In this document: piece by piece, positions 1-8,182 of the stretch
Layout: every line of letters begins with the position of its first letter
How positions within the stretch are numbered: position 1 is the first letter of the stretch
Assembly (NCBI GenBank): GCA_016795325.1
Contig: JAEUHY010000001.1
Location: 57,139 to 121,138 of the forward strand
Length of the DNA: 64,000 bases
Direction: 5' to 3'
Source of the DNA: Planctomycetota bacterium
Lineage (GTDB): Bacteria > Planctomycetota > UBA1135 > GCA-002686595
Program-made: the position numbers and the translations under genes
Notes under the pieces: generated by a model
The model's input: the letters and a program-made list of their open reading frames with translations, nothing else
The model's database searches: none
Told to the model about the DNA's origin: nothing

Positions 1-125
1 TAGGTGTAGCTCACGAGTGCGAGTGTAGCTCGGCGCCGCGTTCATCCCGTGAAGAGCGATCAGTGCTACGTTCACGCACGGATGGACCGCGTGCCGAGCC
101 GCTCTCCGCTCGGCGAACTTGCCCT

Positions 126-130
126 GGAGG
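126..130 (+). promoter_or_regulatory. Shine-Dalgarno site fixing a GTG start
   Basis: A perfect GGAGG lies 8 nt before the GTG at 139. It favours that GTG over the upstream in-frame ATG at 49, because translation from 139 begins directly with a signal peptide. A small hairpin (arms 93-99 and 108-114) lies just upstream; its role is unknown. Confidence 0.6.
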
Positions 131-138
131 TTGCTTCC

Positions 139-1830
139 GTGTTTTCCAGCCACTGCCTCGCGCTCGCTGCGCTGATCTCGGCCTCTTCGCTCGCCCCTGC
201 ACAAACGCGTGAGTGGTCGCTTCAAGTCGGCACTTCGAGTCTCGACATCTTCCGCGGCGCCGCGCGCGATGGCGCCAGCGGCTTGTTCGCCTGCGGCTAC
301 AGCTACGGCGCGCTCGGCGGAGCGAACGCGGGCGGCGGCGATGTCGTGGTCGCGCGCTTCAACGCTGCGGGCGCGTCCTTGTGGACGCGACAACTCGGCA
401 CGAGCGCCAACGAATTCGCCTTCGCGGCCGCAGAAGATGGCGCGGGCGGAGCGTTCGCAGCGGGCACGACCGCCGGAGCGCTCGGCGGCGCGCATGCAGG
501 ACTCGACGACGCGTTCGTCGTTCACTACAGCGCCTCCGGAGCGTTGCTGTGGACGCGGCAGCTAGGAACGACGCAGCAAGAGCTCGCTCTCGCCGCGGCG
601 AGCGACGGGGTCGGCGGAGTCTTCGTCGGCGGCAGCACGCGCGGCGCGTTGCCCGGCGAAGTGCATGTCGGTGCGGAGGACGCCTGGGTCGCGCGCCTCG
701 ACTCGGCCGGCAATACGCTGTGGATCTGGCAGCAAGGCGGCTTCGGGGATGACGTCGTGCGTTCGCTCGCCAGCGACGGAGCGGGCGGCGTATTCGTCGC
801 TGGCTCGAGCGCGTCGAGCGTGTTCGGCGCGAGCGCTGGGAGCCACGACGGTTGGATCGCGCGACTCGACGCTGCGGGAAATCTGCAGTGGTCGACCCAG
901 TTCGGAGGCGCGGCGTTCGACAGCTTTGAAGGCCTCAGCGCGGACGGAGTTGGTGGCGCCGTCGCCGTCGGCCAGACCTACAACTCGCTCGCCGCCCCGG
1001 CGGCGGGACAAGCCGACGCATGGATCGTGAGTGTCGACGGCGCGGGCGCGCTGCGCTGGTCGCGCCAGTTCGGGACGCCGCAGCTCGACGTAGCGACGAG
1101 CGCGAGCGTCGGCCTGCTCGGCGGCGTGTTCGTCGGCGGCAAGACGCGCGCCGGACTCGGCGGCGCGCACGCCGGCGGCTGGGACAGCTGGACTGCGTAC
1201 TACGACGCCAGCGGAACGCGGGTGTGGATCGAGCAGTTCGGCGCGAGCGGCGACGACGAGACCACGGCGTTGTGCAGCGACGATGCGGGCGGCGCGTTCG
1301 CGGTCGGTCTGGCCTCCGGTCCGCTCGGCGGGATACACGCAGGTTGGTTCGACGGCTGGGCAGCGCACTACCGCACCGCATGCGCGGAGATCGCGACGTT
1401 CTGCACGAGCGGCACGACGAGCAGCGGCTGCGCTGCATCGCTGAGTGCGAGCGGCGCGGCGAGCGCAGGCAGCGCTGGGAACCTCACGCTGAGCGCAAGC
1501 AGCGTCGAAGGCGCGCGCGCGGGCCTCTTCTTCTACGGCCTCGACAACGCTGGATTCACGCCCACTCCGTGGGGCGGCGGCAGCTCGAGTTGGTTGTGCG
1601 TCAAGCCGCCCACGCAGCGCACTCCCGCGCAGAATTCGGGCGGGAACGCGGGCCAGTGCGACGGCGTGCTGACGCTCGAGTGGTCGAGCTTCGTCGCAGC
1701 GCATCCGACTTCACTCGGCGCGCCGTTCGCGGCGGGCGACGAAGTCTTCGCGCAAGCTTGGTTCCGCGATCCGCCGGCGCCGAAGTCGACCAACCTCTCG
1801 AACGGTGTGAGCTGGCGCGTCTGTCCGTAG
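139..1830 (+). CDS. Secreted seven-repeat beta-propeller (SBBP-like) protein
   Basis: 563 residues from the GTG at 139, chosen for its GGAGG site and because residues 1-22 then form a clean signal peptide ending APAQ. Residues about 25-420 hold seven repeats of about 58 residues, each starting W-x-x-Q-x-G and carrying a DG-x-GG-x-F-x-x-G core. This is the pattern of SBBP-type propeller repeats, and seven copies would close one propeller. The last 140 residues are the cysteine-containing C-terminal domain also found in the proteins at 4710-7739 and 13272-14981 (FFYG, PTQR, AWFRDPP motifs). No catalytic residues are visible. It is probably an exported surface or adhesive protein; the ligand is unknown. 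An upstream in-frame ATG at 49 would bury the signal peptide. Confidence 0.8.
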   Translation: MFSSHCLALAALISASSLAPAQTREWSLQVGTSSLDIFRGAARDGASGLFACGYSYGALGGANAGGGDVVVARFNAAGASLWTRQLGTSANEFAFAAAEDGAGGAFAAGTTAGALGGAHAGLDDAFVVHYSASGALLWTRQLGTTQQELALAAASDGVGGVFVGGSTRGALPGEVHVGAEDAWVARLDSAGNTLWIWQQGGFGDDVVRSLASDGAGGVFVAGSSASSVFGASAGSHDGWIARLDAAGNLQWSTQFGGAAFDSFEGLSADGVGGAVAVGQTYNSLAAPAAGQADAWIVSVDGAGALRWSRQFGTPQLDVATSASVGLLGGVFVGGKTRAGLGGAHAGGWDSWTAYYDASGTRVWIEQFGASGDDETTALCSDDAGGAFAVGLASGPLGGIHAGWFDGWAAHYRTACAEIATFCTSGTTSSGCAASLSASGAASAGSAGNLTLSASSVEGARAGLFFYGLDNAGFTPTPWGGGSSSWLCVKPPTQRTPAQNSGGNAGQCDGVLTLEWSSFVAAHPTSLGAPFAAGDEVFAQAWFRDPPAPKSTNLSNGVSWRVCP

Positions 1831-1838
1831 CGAGGATG

Positions 1839-2360
1839 CTACGCGCGCTTCGACAACCGCCGCAGCGCGAGCGCGTCGAGAAGTCCGGAACCAAACGCGA
1901 GCACACCGCTGACGGCGAGCAGCGCCCGCACCACTGCGGGCGCGTCGACCGGTTCGTACGCAAGCCGCGTCGGTGCATCGAGCCTGTGGCGTTCGAGCAG
2001 CACAACGCTCGTCACGAGCGCGCCGTACAAGATGGCCAGCAGGATGTGCAGCAGGTACTCACCGCTCGTCAGCCCGCCGAGCGCGGCGCGGCTCGAGCGT
2101 TCGACGGCGAAATCCCACAGCGAAATCGCCAGGTCGAACACGAGGAGCGCCAGCAGCGCCACGAACCACGCCCCGTCCAACGCGAGGTTGGGCACGGCGA
2201 GGAACAGCGCGAGGTAGGTCGGGCCGCGCAACGCGTGCGCGGCCAGCTCGATGCGCGAAGCAGCATGGCGGCGGATGCCCTGCGACAGCGTGTGGAACAG
2301 GAGGATGTCCGTCCCGCCGAGCACAGCCATGGCGAGCAGCAGGTAGGTGGCGATCAGCAT
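1839..2360 (-). CDS. Integral membrane protein of unknown function
   Basis: 173 residues with four or five hydrophobic segments: near the N-terminus (about 1-25), about 45-85 (two spans), 103-122, and 145-165. I do not recognise the family. It starts 10 bp after the stop of the SRPBCC gene upstream on the same strand, so the two are probably co-transcribed. It ends 8 bp from the stop of the convergent propeller gene. No signal peptide apart from the first membrane span, and no enzymatic motif, is visible. Confidence 0.7.
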   Translation of the reverse strand: MLIATYLLLAMAVLGGTDILLFHTLSQGIRRHAASRIELAAHALRGPTYLALFLAVPNLALDGAWFVALLALLVFDLAISLWDFAVERSSRAALGGLTSGEYLLHILLAILYGALVTSVVLLERHRLDAPTRLAYEPVDAPAVVRALLAVSGVLAFGSGLLDALALRRLSKRA

Positions 2361-2370
2361 CGGAGCCCCG

Positions 2371-2892
2371 TCAAGGCACGCCGCCTTCGCGGACCAGCCG
2401 CGTCAACTCCCGTTGGCGGAACGCGAACGCCGCGCGCAGATGGCCGGCGACGAGCGTGCGTAACCCGAACTCGCCTCCGAGCCACCAGGGCAGGCTCACG
2501 TCGAGTTCGTCGATCACGCGGGTGCTCGCGCCCGACTCGACGAACACGTGGCGGTGAGCGAAACGCGCGAAGGGTCCGTGGAACATGTGCTCTTCGAAGC
2601 CGTTCGGCGCGTCGAGCGCCACGTGTCGAAAGCCCATCGTCACGGGCAGGCCGCCGAACGCGTCGATGACCCACGTCTCGCAGCCCGGCTCGATGCCGCC
2701 GCCGTGGCGCAGAACGCTGAATCCGCGACGCCTCCCGAGCAACGCCGCGAGGTTGCTCGGATCGCAGTGAAAGCGAAACAAGCGCTCTCGCGGGCAGTCG
2801 ACGAGTTGCTCGAAATGCAGCTTCAGCGCAGCGCAGTCTAAGCGATCGACGCAGACCAGATGGTTGTGCTGCGCCAGAGCAATTTGTCTCAC
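2371..2892 (-). CDS. SRPBCC-family (START-like) ligand-binding protein
   Basis: About 173 residues. From residue 24 it follows the SRPBCC/cyclase-dehydrase pattern: a first strand (LHFEQLVDCPRERLF), a helix (HCDPSNLAALL), central strands and a C-terminal helix rich in Arg and Glu. Such proteins bind hydrophobic ligands in a deep cavity; the ligand here is unknown. The only ATG/GTG/TTG upstream of the domain is the GTG at 2892, which lies inside the palindromic repeat 2862-2952, so the first eight residues (MRQIALAQ) are encoded by the repeat. A CTG start inside the gene is an alternative. It is followed by the membrane-protein gene after 10 bp. Confidence 0.65.
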   Translation of the reverse strand: MRQIALAQHNHLVCVDRLDCAALKLHFEQLVDCPRERLFRFHCDPSNLAALLGRRRGFSVLRHGGGIEPGCETWVIDAFGGLPVTMGFRHVALDAPNGFEEHMFHGPFARFAHRHVFVESGASTRVIDELDVSLPWWLGGEFGLRTLVAGHLRAAFAFRQRELTRLVREGGVP

Positions 2893-2952
2893 GCCGCCTG
2901 CGCGTGCTGCGCGCCGGCGGCGTGAGACAAATTGCTCTGGCGCCGTACAACC
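2862..2952. repeat. Palindromic repeat, family 1, copy A
   Basis: A 91-bp near-perfect palindrome with outer arms GGTTGT... and ...ACAACC, an AT-rich core CAATTTGTCTCACG, and a 5-nt tip (TGCTG). The left outer arm has two mismatches and the inner stem one. Related copies lie at 35845-35939 and 37742-37838. No T-run follows on either strand, so it is not a standard terminator. It lies between the start of the SRPBCC gene and proS, and overlaps the first codons of the former. Confidence 0.85.
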
Positions 2953-3054
2953 GTCGCCGCAGCAGTCCAGCTCGGCTAACCTCTTCGCCCTTCAACGTCG
3001 ACGGAGGGCGCGAATGGGCGCGTCCTCGGCTGCGGCGCGAAAAGCTTCAATCAC

Positions 3055-4545
3055 ATGTCTGAACAGCACATCACGCCGCGCGCGAAGGATTACGCGCAGT
3101 GGTACCAAGACGTCATCGCCGCGGCGCAACTGGCCGAAGCCGCGGGCGTCGTCCGCGGTTGCATGGTCGTGCGTCCGCACGGCTGGGCGATCTGGGAGAA
3201 GATCCAAGCTGAGCTCGATCGGCGCTTCAAGGAGACCGGGCACCAGAACGCGGCGTTTCCGCTGCTGATTCCGCTCTCGTTCCTCCAAAAGGAAGCGCAG
3301 CACGCGGAGGGCTTCGCGATGGAGTGCGCGGTCGTGACGCACGCCGGGCTGCGCAAGGGCGCCGACGGCAAGATCGAGCTCAAGGGCGAGCTCGAAGAGC
3401 CGTACGTCGTGCGTCCGACGAGCGAGACGATCATCGGCCACTTCTTCGCGAAGTGGATCGACAGCTACCGCGACCTGCCGATGCTGCTCAACCAGTGGTG
3501 CAACGTGATGCGCTGGGAACTGCGCACGCGCTTGTTCCTGCGCACCGGCGAGTTCTGGTGGCAAGAAGGCCACACCGCGCACGCCACGCACGCCGAAGCG
3601 CAGGAAGAAGTGATGCGCATGCTCGACGTGTACCGCGAGGTCTACCACGACGTGCTCGCCGTGCCGGTGATCCGCGGCCGCAAGACTGCGAACGAACGCT
3701 TCGCTGGCGCGCTCGAGACCTTCTGCGTCGAAGCGATGATGCAGGACGGCAAGTCGCTGCAAGGCGCCACGAGCCACGATCTGGGCCAAAACTTCGGCAA
3801 GGCCTTCAACGTCACCTTCCAGAACAAGGAAGGCGTGCGCGACTTCGTGTGGCAGACCTCGTGGGGCGCGTCGACGCGCATGATCGGCGCGTTGATCATG
3901 GCGCACTCCGACGACGGCGGCCTCGTGCTGCCGCCGCGCCTCGCGCCGATCCACGTCGCGATCGTGCCGATCTGGAAGAACGACGCGGAGAAGACACAGG
4001 TGCTCGAAGCGTCGGACAAGCTCGCGCGCGAGCTTCGCGCCGATGGTCTGGTCGTGAAGGTCGACGACCGCGAAGCGATGCGGCCGGGCGAGAAGTACTA
4101 CGACTGGGAGCGCAAGGGCGTGCCGCTGCGCCTCGAGGTCGGCCCGCGCGACGTGGCGAGCGGGACGGCGATGGCCAAGTCGCGCATCGCCGACTCGAAG
4201 GACAAGGAGAAGGTCCCGTTCGAGAACGTCGGCGTGCACGTGGGCGCGATCCTGGATCGCATCCAAAAGCAGCTCTTCGAGCGCGCGCTGGCGTTCCGCG
4301 CGGCGAACATCGTCAAGCTCGACACGTGGGCCGATTTCCAGGCCGTTTTCGCCGACACGGGCTCCAAGTTCGTTCTGGCCCACTGGGACGGAACGACCGA
4401 GACCGAGCTGGCGATCAAGGAAGCGACGAAAGCCACGATTCGCTGCATCCCGCTGCCGGAGGAGGGCCTCGACGACGGCCCGGGCAAGTGCATCAAGACC
4501 GGCCAGCCGAGCGCGCGTCGGGTGCTGTTCGCCAAGAACTACTAG
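3055..4545 (+). CDS. proS: Prolyl-tRNA synthetase, archaeal/eukaryotic-type short form
   Basis: 496 residues, cytoplasmic; charges tRNA-Pro with proline. The length and layout (no bacterial-type insertion domain, C-terminal domain ending ARRVLFAKNY) match the ProS type 3 form of about 480-500 residues. Class II signatures are visible: the motif 2 region around RWELRTRLFLRTGEFWWQEG and motif 3 around WGASTRMIGALIMAHSDDGG. The PTSE (residues 122-125) that precedes motif 2 and the substrate-loop region TSHDLGQNFGKAF are also present. The anticodon-binding domain starts near residue 300 (IHVAIVPIW). The ATG at 3055 is used; no strong ribosome site is visible. It is monocistronic, ending before a hairpin that separates it from a convergent gene. 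Confidence 0.95.
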   Translation: MSEQHITPRAKDYAQWYQDVIAAAQLAEAAGVVRGCMVVRPHGWAIWEKIQAELDRRFKETGHQNAAFPLLIPLSFLQKEAQHAEGFAMECAVVTHAGLRKGADGKIELKGELEEPYVVRPTSETIIGHFFAKWIDSYRDLPMLLNQWCNVMRWELRTRLFLRTGEFWWQEGHTAHATHAEAQEEVMRMLDVYREVYHDVLAVPVIRGRKTANERFAGALETFCVEAMMQDGKSLQGATSHDLGQNFGKAFNVTFQNKEGVRDFVWQTSWGASTRMIGALIMAHSDDGGLVLPPRLAPIHVAIVPIWKNDAEKTQVLEASDKLARELRADGLVVKVDDREAMRPGEKYYDWERKGVPLRLEVGPRDVASGTAMAKSRIADSKDKEKVPFENVGVHVGAILDRIQKQLFERALAFRAANIVKLDTWADFQAVFADTGSKFVLAHWDGTTETELAIKEATKATIRCIPLPEEGLDDGPGKCIKTGQPSARRVLFAKNY

Positions 4546-4564
4546 GTTCGGCGCGCTGCGGTAC

Positions 4565-4592
4565 TGCGGTAGGGCCCCACGGCCCTACCGCA
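4565..4592. terminator. Perfect hairpin between convergent genes
   Basis: A 12-bp perfect stem (TGCGGTAGGGCC and its complement) with a 4-nt loop lies 19 bp after the proS stop and 118 bp from the stop of the convergent gene. There is no T-run on either side. A bidirectional terminator role is inferred from position and stem strength only. Confidence 0.45.
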
Positions 4593-4709
4593 CGTTCCCA
4601 GTAAAAGCAGTGCGCGCGCCGTGGCTCGCGGCGCCGGTTCGAACGCGCGCTGGCGCGCGAATACACTGAGTGACTACTTCGAAGTGCTGCGAGGCCCGGC
4701 GCCGCGCCG

Positions 4710-7700
4710 TCACGGGCAGAGCGTGAACTCGAGCGCGTTCGACATGTTGGTGGCCTTGACCGCGGGCGGATCGCGGAACCAAGCCTGAGTCCAAACGCTT
4801 TGCCCGCCCGCGAAGGGCGCACCGAGCGCGTTGGGGTGCGTGGCGCGGTACGTGTTCCAGTCGAGCGAGATCTGGCCGTCGCAGGCGCCGGCGTTGCCGC
4901 CGGAGTCGAGCGCCGTCATGCGCTGGACGGGTGAGCGCACGCAACGAAGGCTCGTGCCGCCGCTGCCCCACGGCGCCGCGACGGGACCGTTGATTCCGTA
5001 GAAGAACAGCGCGCTGCGCTGTCCCTCGAGTTCGCCGCAAGCCAGCAGGAATCCTGACCCTGCGCTCGCGCTGGGCATGCCGCTCGCGCCGATCGCCGCG
5101 TGGCACCCGTTGGTCGACGTGCTCGACGTGCAGTACGTCCGCACCGGCGGAAGCACGTCCACGCTCGCAGTCGAGCGCAGGCCGCTGGAATCGACGGCCT
5201 CGAGCACAACGCGATAGAAGACATCGTGGTCGTGCGCGTCGCTGGGCAACAGGAACGCTCCGGAAGCGCCGATCACCGGCCCGAACGCCGGGTGCAAGTG
5301 ATCCGCGTGAACCAAGAACACGCGCCAAGTGAGCTGGGTCTCGCTCAACGGACCGTCTTCGATGTCCGTGGCCGAGCCGCTGAACGCGATGGACTGTCCC
5401 AGACAGAACGTCGCGCCCGGTGACGGGCTCGCGATGAGCGGCGCAGGCGCGTTGCCCACCCGGATCTCGAGCGGCGCGGCCACGGCGAAGTCGGCGCCGT
5501 CGCTCACCCGCAGAAGCGCGAAGTACGCGCCGTCGAGGGCGTACGCGTGCTGGGGAGACGGATCCGTCGAGAACGTTCCGTCGCCGAAGTCCCACAGGAA
5601 CTCGAGCGCGCTCGGCGCCGCGTCGGGGTCGAAGCTCCCGGCGCTGGAGAACTGCACGTCGAGCGTCGCCAGTCCGCTCGAGGGCGATGCGGCCGCGACG
5701 GCGACGGGCTGTTGGTTGACGACCCCGACGTACTCGATCCGCTGCAGGGCGGCCAACTCCGGCTCTCCGAAGTTCTGGTACCCGATGTTCACGTAGTACA
5801 GCGCTCCATCGGGGCCAACCTCGAGGTCCACGATCGAGCCCGCATACGGCGCGCGCAAGAAGATGGGAGCTGCGCTCACCGCGCCTTGGGAGTCGAGCAC
5901 GACGCGGCGGATCCAACGGTTCGCGTAGTCGGCCACGAACACATTGCCCTGAAACTGCGGCGGGTAACTCGCGCCGCGGTAGACGTCGCCGAGCACGATG
6001 CAGGCTTGTTGAACGCCCACGACGAACTCGGGGTCGTCGTGCGGATAGGCCCAAGCTGGCGACGTGAGCGAGGCGCAATCTCCGAGCGCGCACACGGCGC
6101 CTTCCTGATTGGGCCAGCCGTAGTCGGCCCCGGCAACGGCGCGATTCAGCTCCTCCCAGGCCGACGCAGTGTTCCCCCCCACATCTCCGATCCACAGCTC
6201 GCCCGTCGTGCGGTCCACCGCCAACCGGAACGGGTTGCGCAGACCCCACGCCCACACGGCGGGGTCGACGCCGGACAGGCCGACCAGCGGATTGTCCGCA
6301 GGAATCGATCCATCAGGTCCGAGCCGCAGCAGCTTCCCGCGGGGACTGGAAAGGTCGCGCGACGCGGCGGGCGTCGAACCATCGCCCGTCGCGAGCCACA
6401 GCATCTGATCGGCGCCGAACGCGAGCCCGCCGCCGAGGTGCACGGTGGGCGCCAGCTCCGCCGACTCCCACACCACGAACTCCGACGCCGGGGTTGCGTG
6501 GTCGCCGATCAACGTGAAGCGGGACACGCGCTCGCGCGGTTCGGGCGTCGTGTGGAGCACATAGAACCAGCCGTTCGAAGCGAACTGTGGATCGAGCACG
6601 AGACTGATGAGCCCGCGCTCGCCCTCGAGAGTGTCGGTGGGCAGTTGGATGACCGGCGAGTTGCGCAAACCACCCGGGCCGTAGAGGCGGACTGCGCCGC
6701 TTCGCTGACCGACGAACACACGTCCGTCGGGCGCGCACGCAAGGCACGTGGGCTCGTCGAATCCGATCGCGAGCATGCGCCGCACGAAGCCGTTGGGCAG
6801 CGTCGTCTCCACCACCGGCGCGACGCCCTCGGACGCGGCGAGGCGCGAAACCCACTCGCCCTCGCCCGGCACCCCGCTGAGCAACTGCGCCACGCGAGAA
6901 TGGAAGCTGCTCGAGTCGTGAAGCGAAGTGCCGACGGCTTCCTCGAAGCGGTAGTACCCGACGAGGTCCGGCGTGTCGTAGTCGAGCACGCTCGCGTAGG
7001 TGGCGGCGAGTTCGTTCGCACTCCGCGCCGTCCGCCACAGACGCAGTTCGTCGAGATAACCGGAATACGGACCGCCGCTCGACGCAGACGCGTCGGCGAA
7101 CTTGCGAGCGCCGAGGTACATCCACTGGCCCAGCGGCGACGATTGCCCGGGCACGCCATCATCGGGAAAGCTCAGATCGCTGTGCGACACGCCGGGGGCG
7201 CTCTCGACGTCGAGTTGGCCGTCCACGAAAACGCGCTTCACGCCAGAGAGCGCATCGCGCACGCACGCCACGTGATGCCACGCGCCGTCGAGCACGTTTC
7301 TGTCGCCCTCCAACGTGTGCGCCTGGTCCGCGCCCTGGTCGCCCGCCCCGGTTCCAAAGCGCACGAACCCGCCGGCGAGAGACACGCCCCAGCGCCGCTG
7401 AGTTCCGGCGTCGACGTCACGGTCGATCACATGGTTGCCCGCCCGCCAACTCTCGTCGGCGAACTCCATGTCGCCGCCGGCATGCGCTGTCGGATTGTCG
7501 CCGAGAGCGCCTTTGACCCAGAACTCGAGCGTGAACGACCCGCCACCCAGATCGATGGGCTCGGAGTGGTCCACGCCTGGGTGGTTGTCGTCGATCTGCA
7601 CGCGCGCTCGATCGCCTCCGCCCGCTTCAGCGCCGTAGAAGTGCAGCGCGAAGTCGGACCCCTGCGCGAACGCACGGCCGACAAGGGCGGAGAACACAAC

Positions 7701-7739
7701 CGACGCGCCGACGAAGTGGCGCACGACTTGGAGAACCAT
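4710..7739 (-). CDS. Secreted LamG / sorbosone-dehydrogenase-like / PKD protein
   Basis: 1009 residues from the ATG at 7739; the open frame continues upstream, but a signal peptide (1-26, ending AFAQG) begins here. Domains in order: LamG/concanavalin-like sandwich (about 27-260, GSFTLEFWVKG and GAWHHVACVRD); a six-bladed glucose/sorbosone dehydrogenase-like propeller (about 315-660, with ERGLISLVLDPQF, GDGSTP, GLRNPFRLAVD and GADYGWP); a PKD domain (about 665-750, FLWDFGDGT); an Ig-like segment; and the shared C-terminal domain (about 870-1009). The propeller family includes PQQ-dependent sugar oxidoreductases, but many secreted members have unknown substrates. Probably a surface enzyme or adhesin; the catalytic role is unproven. 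Confidence 0.85.
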   Translation of the reverse strand: MVLQVVRHFVGASVVFSALVGRAFAQGSDFALHFYGAEAGGGDRARVQIDDNHPGVDHSEPIDLGGGSFTLEFWVKGALGDNPTAHAGGDMEFADESWRAGNHVIDRDVDAGTQRRWGVSLAGGFVRFGTGAGDQGADQAHTLEGDRNVLDGAWHHVACVRDALSGVKRVFVDGQLDVESAPGVSHSDLSFPDDGVPGQSSPLGQWMYLGARKFADASASSGGPYSGYLDELRLWRTARSANELAATYASVLDYDTPDLVGYYRFEEAVGTSLHDSSSFHSRVAQLLSGVPGEGEWVSRLAASEGVAPVVETTLPNGFVRRMLAIGFDEPTCLACAPDGRVFVGQRSGAVRLYGPGGLRNSPVIQLPTDTLEGERGLISLVLDPQFASNGWFYVLHTTPEPRERVSRFTLIGDHATPASEFVVWESAELAPTVHLGGGLAFGADQMLWLATGDGSTPAASRDLSSPRGKLLRLGPDGSIPADNPLVGLSGVDPAVWAWGLRNPFRLAVDRTTGELWIGDVGGNTASAWEELNRAVAGADYGWPNQEGAVCALGDCASLTSPAWAYPHDDPEFVVGVQQACIVLGDVYRGASYPPQFQGNVFVADYANRWIRRVVLDSQGAVSAAPIFLRAPYAGSIVDLEVGPDGALYYVNIGYQNFGEPELAALQRIEYVGVVNQQPVAVAAASPSSGLATLDVQFSSAGSFDPDAAPSALEFLWDFGDGTFSTDPSPQHAYALDGAYFALLRVSDGADFAVAAPLEIRVGNAPAPLIASPSPGATFCLGQSIAFSGSATDIEDGPLSETQLTWRVFLVHADHLHPAFGPVIGASGAFLLPSDAHDHDVFYRVVLEAVDSSGLRSTASVDVLPPVRTYCTSSTSTNGCHAAIGASGMPSASAGSGFLLACGELEGQRSALFFYGINGPVAAPWGSGGTSLRCVRSPVQRMTALDSGGNAGACDGQISLDWNTYRATHPNALGAPFAGGQSVWTQAWFRDPPAVKATNMSNALEFTLCP

Positions 7740-8182
7740 GCGAGCGGGGGGGGGATCTGCGAGAACTCGAGCGAACCAGCGGCGATCCGATCGATCGTAT
7801 CCGCTCCTCCACGGGCGCGCCGGTTGCGGTGGAAGCGCCCGCCGGAGCGGATTTCGCGCCTCCTGCCGCGGCCCCCGCGACTCGGCGGCGGCCGCGCATT
7901 TCCGACCGGAGCGCATCGAGCTGCAGCGGACTCTCACGCGGCCGGTTGGGAGCGCGGAGCACGCGCAGCGTGCCGCTATCCCCGCATCCCACCGCCTCCA
8001 CGTCGGGTCGGAAGACTCGGGCTCGGTGCGACCGCGCACGGAGGCCCGGACGAACTCGACGCTCAGAACGACTTGGCGTGCGGCGCTCACGCATCCGATT
8101 CCCCCCCGCGCGCGAAGTGCGGACGGCGAGCGACCGCGGCCCACCCAGAGCCCGCTCAGCCGCCGAGTTACGATCTCCACCG
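7740..8182. other. 443-bp divergent intergenic region with structured segments
   Basis: No gene is supported here. It separates two divergent genes, so it should hold both promoters, but none can be named. Contents seen: a run of nine G next to the minus-strand start; an inverted repeat with 9-bp arms (7799-7807 and 7844-7852) enclosing two further complementary pairs that cross each other, a possible pseudoknot; and a segment (7943-8030) with partial likeness to a cobalamin riboswitch, namely TCCCCGCATC at 7979-7988 and GGTCGGAAGAC at 8006-8016. The riboswitch reading is weak and treated as a finding only. Confidence 0.4.

Noticed and set aside
2992..4383. Long open frame opposite proS
   Set aside because: It is an antisense shadow of proS; its composition (HRARHVARADLEAQRHALAL-like) follows the high GC of the real gene and it shows no domain.
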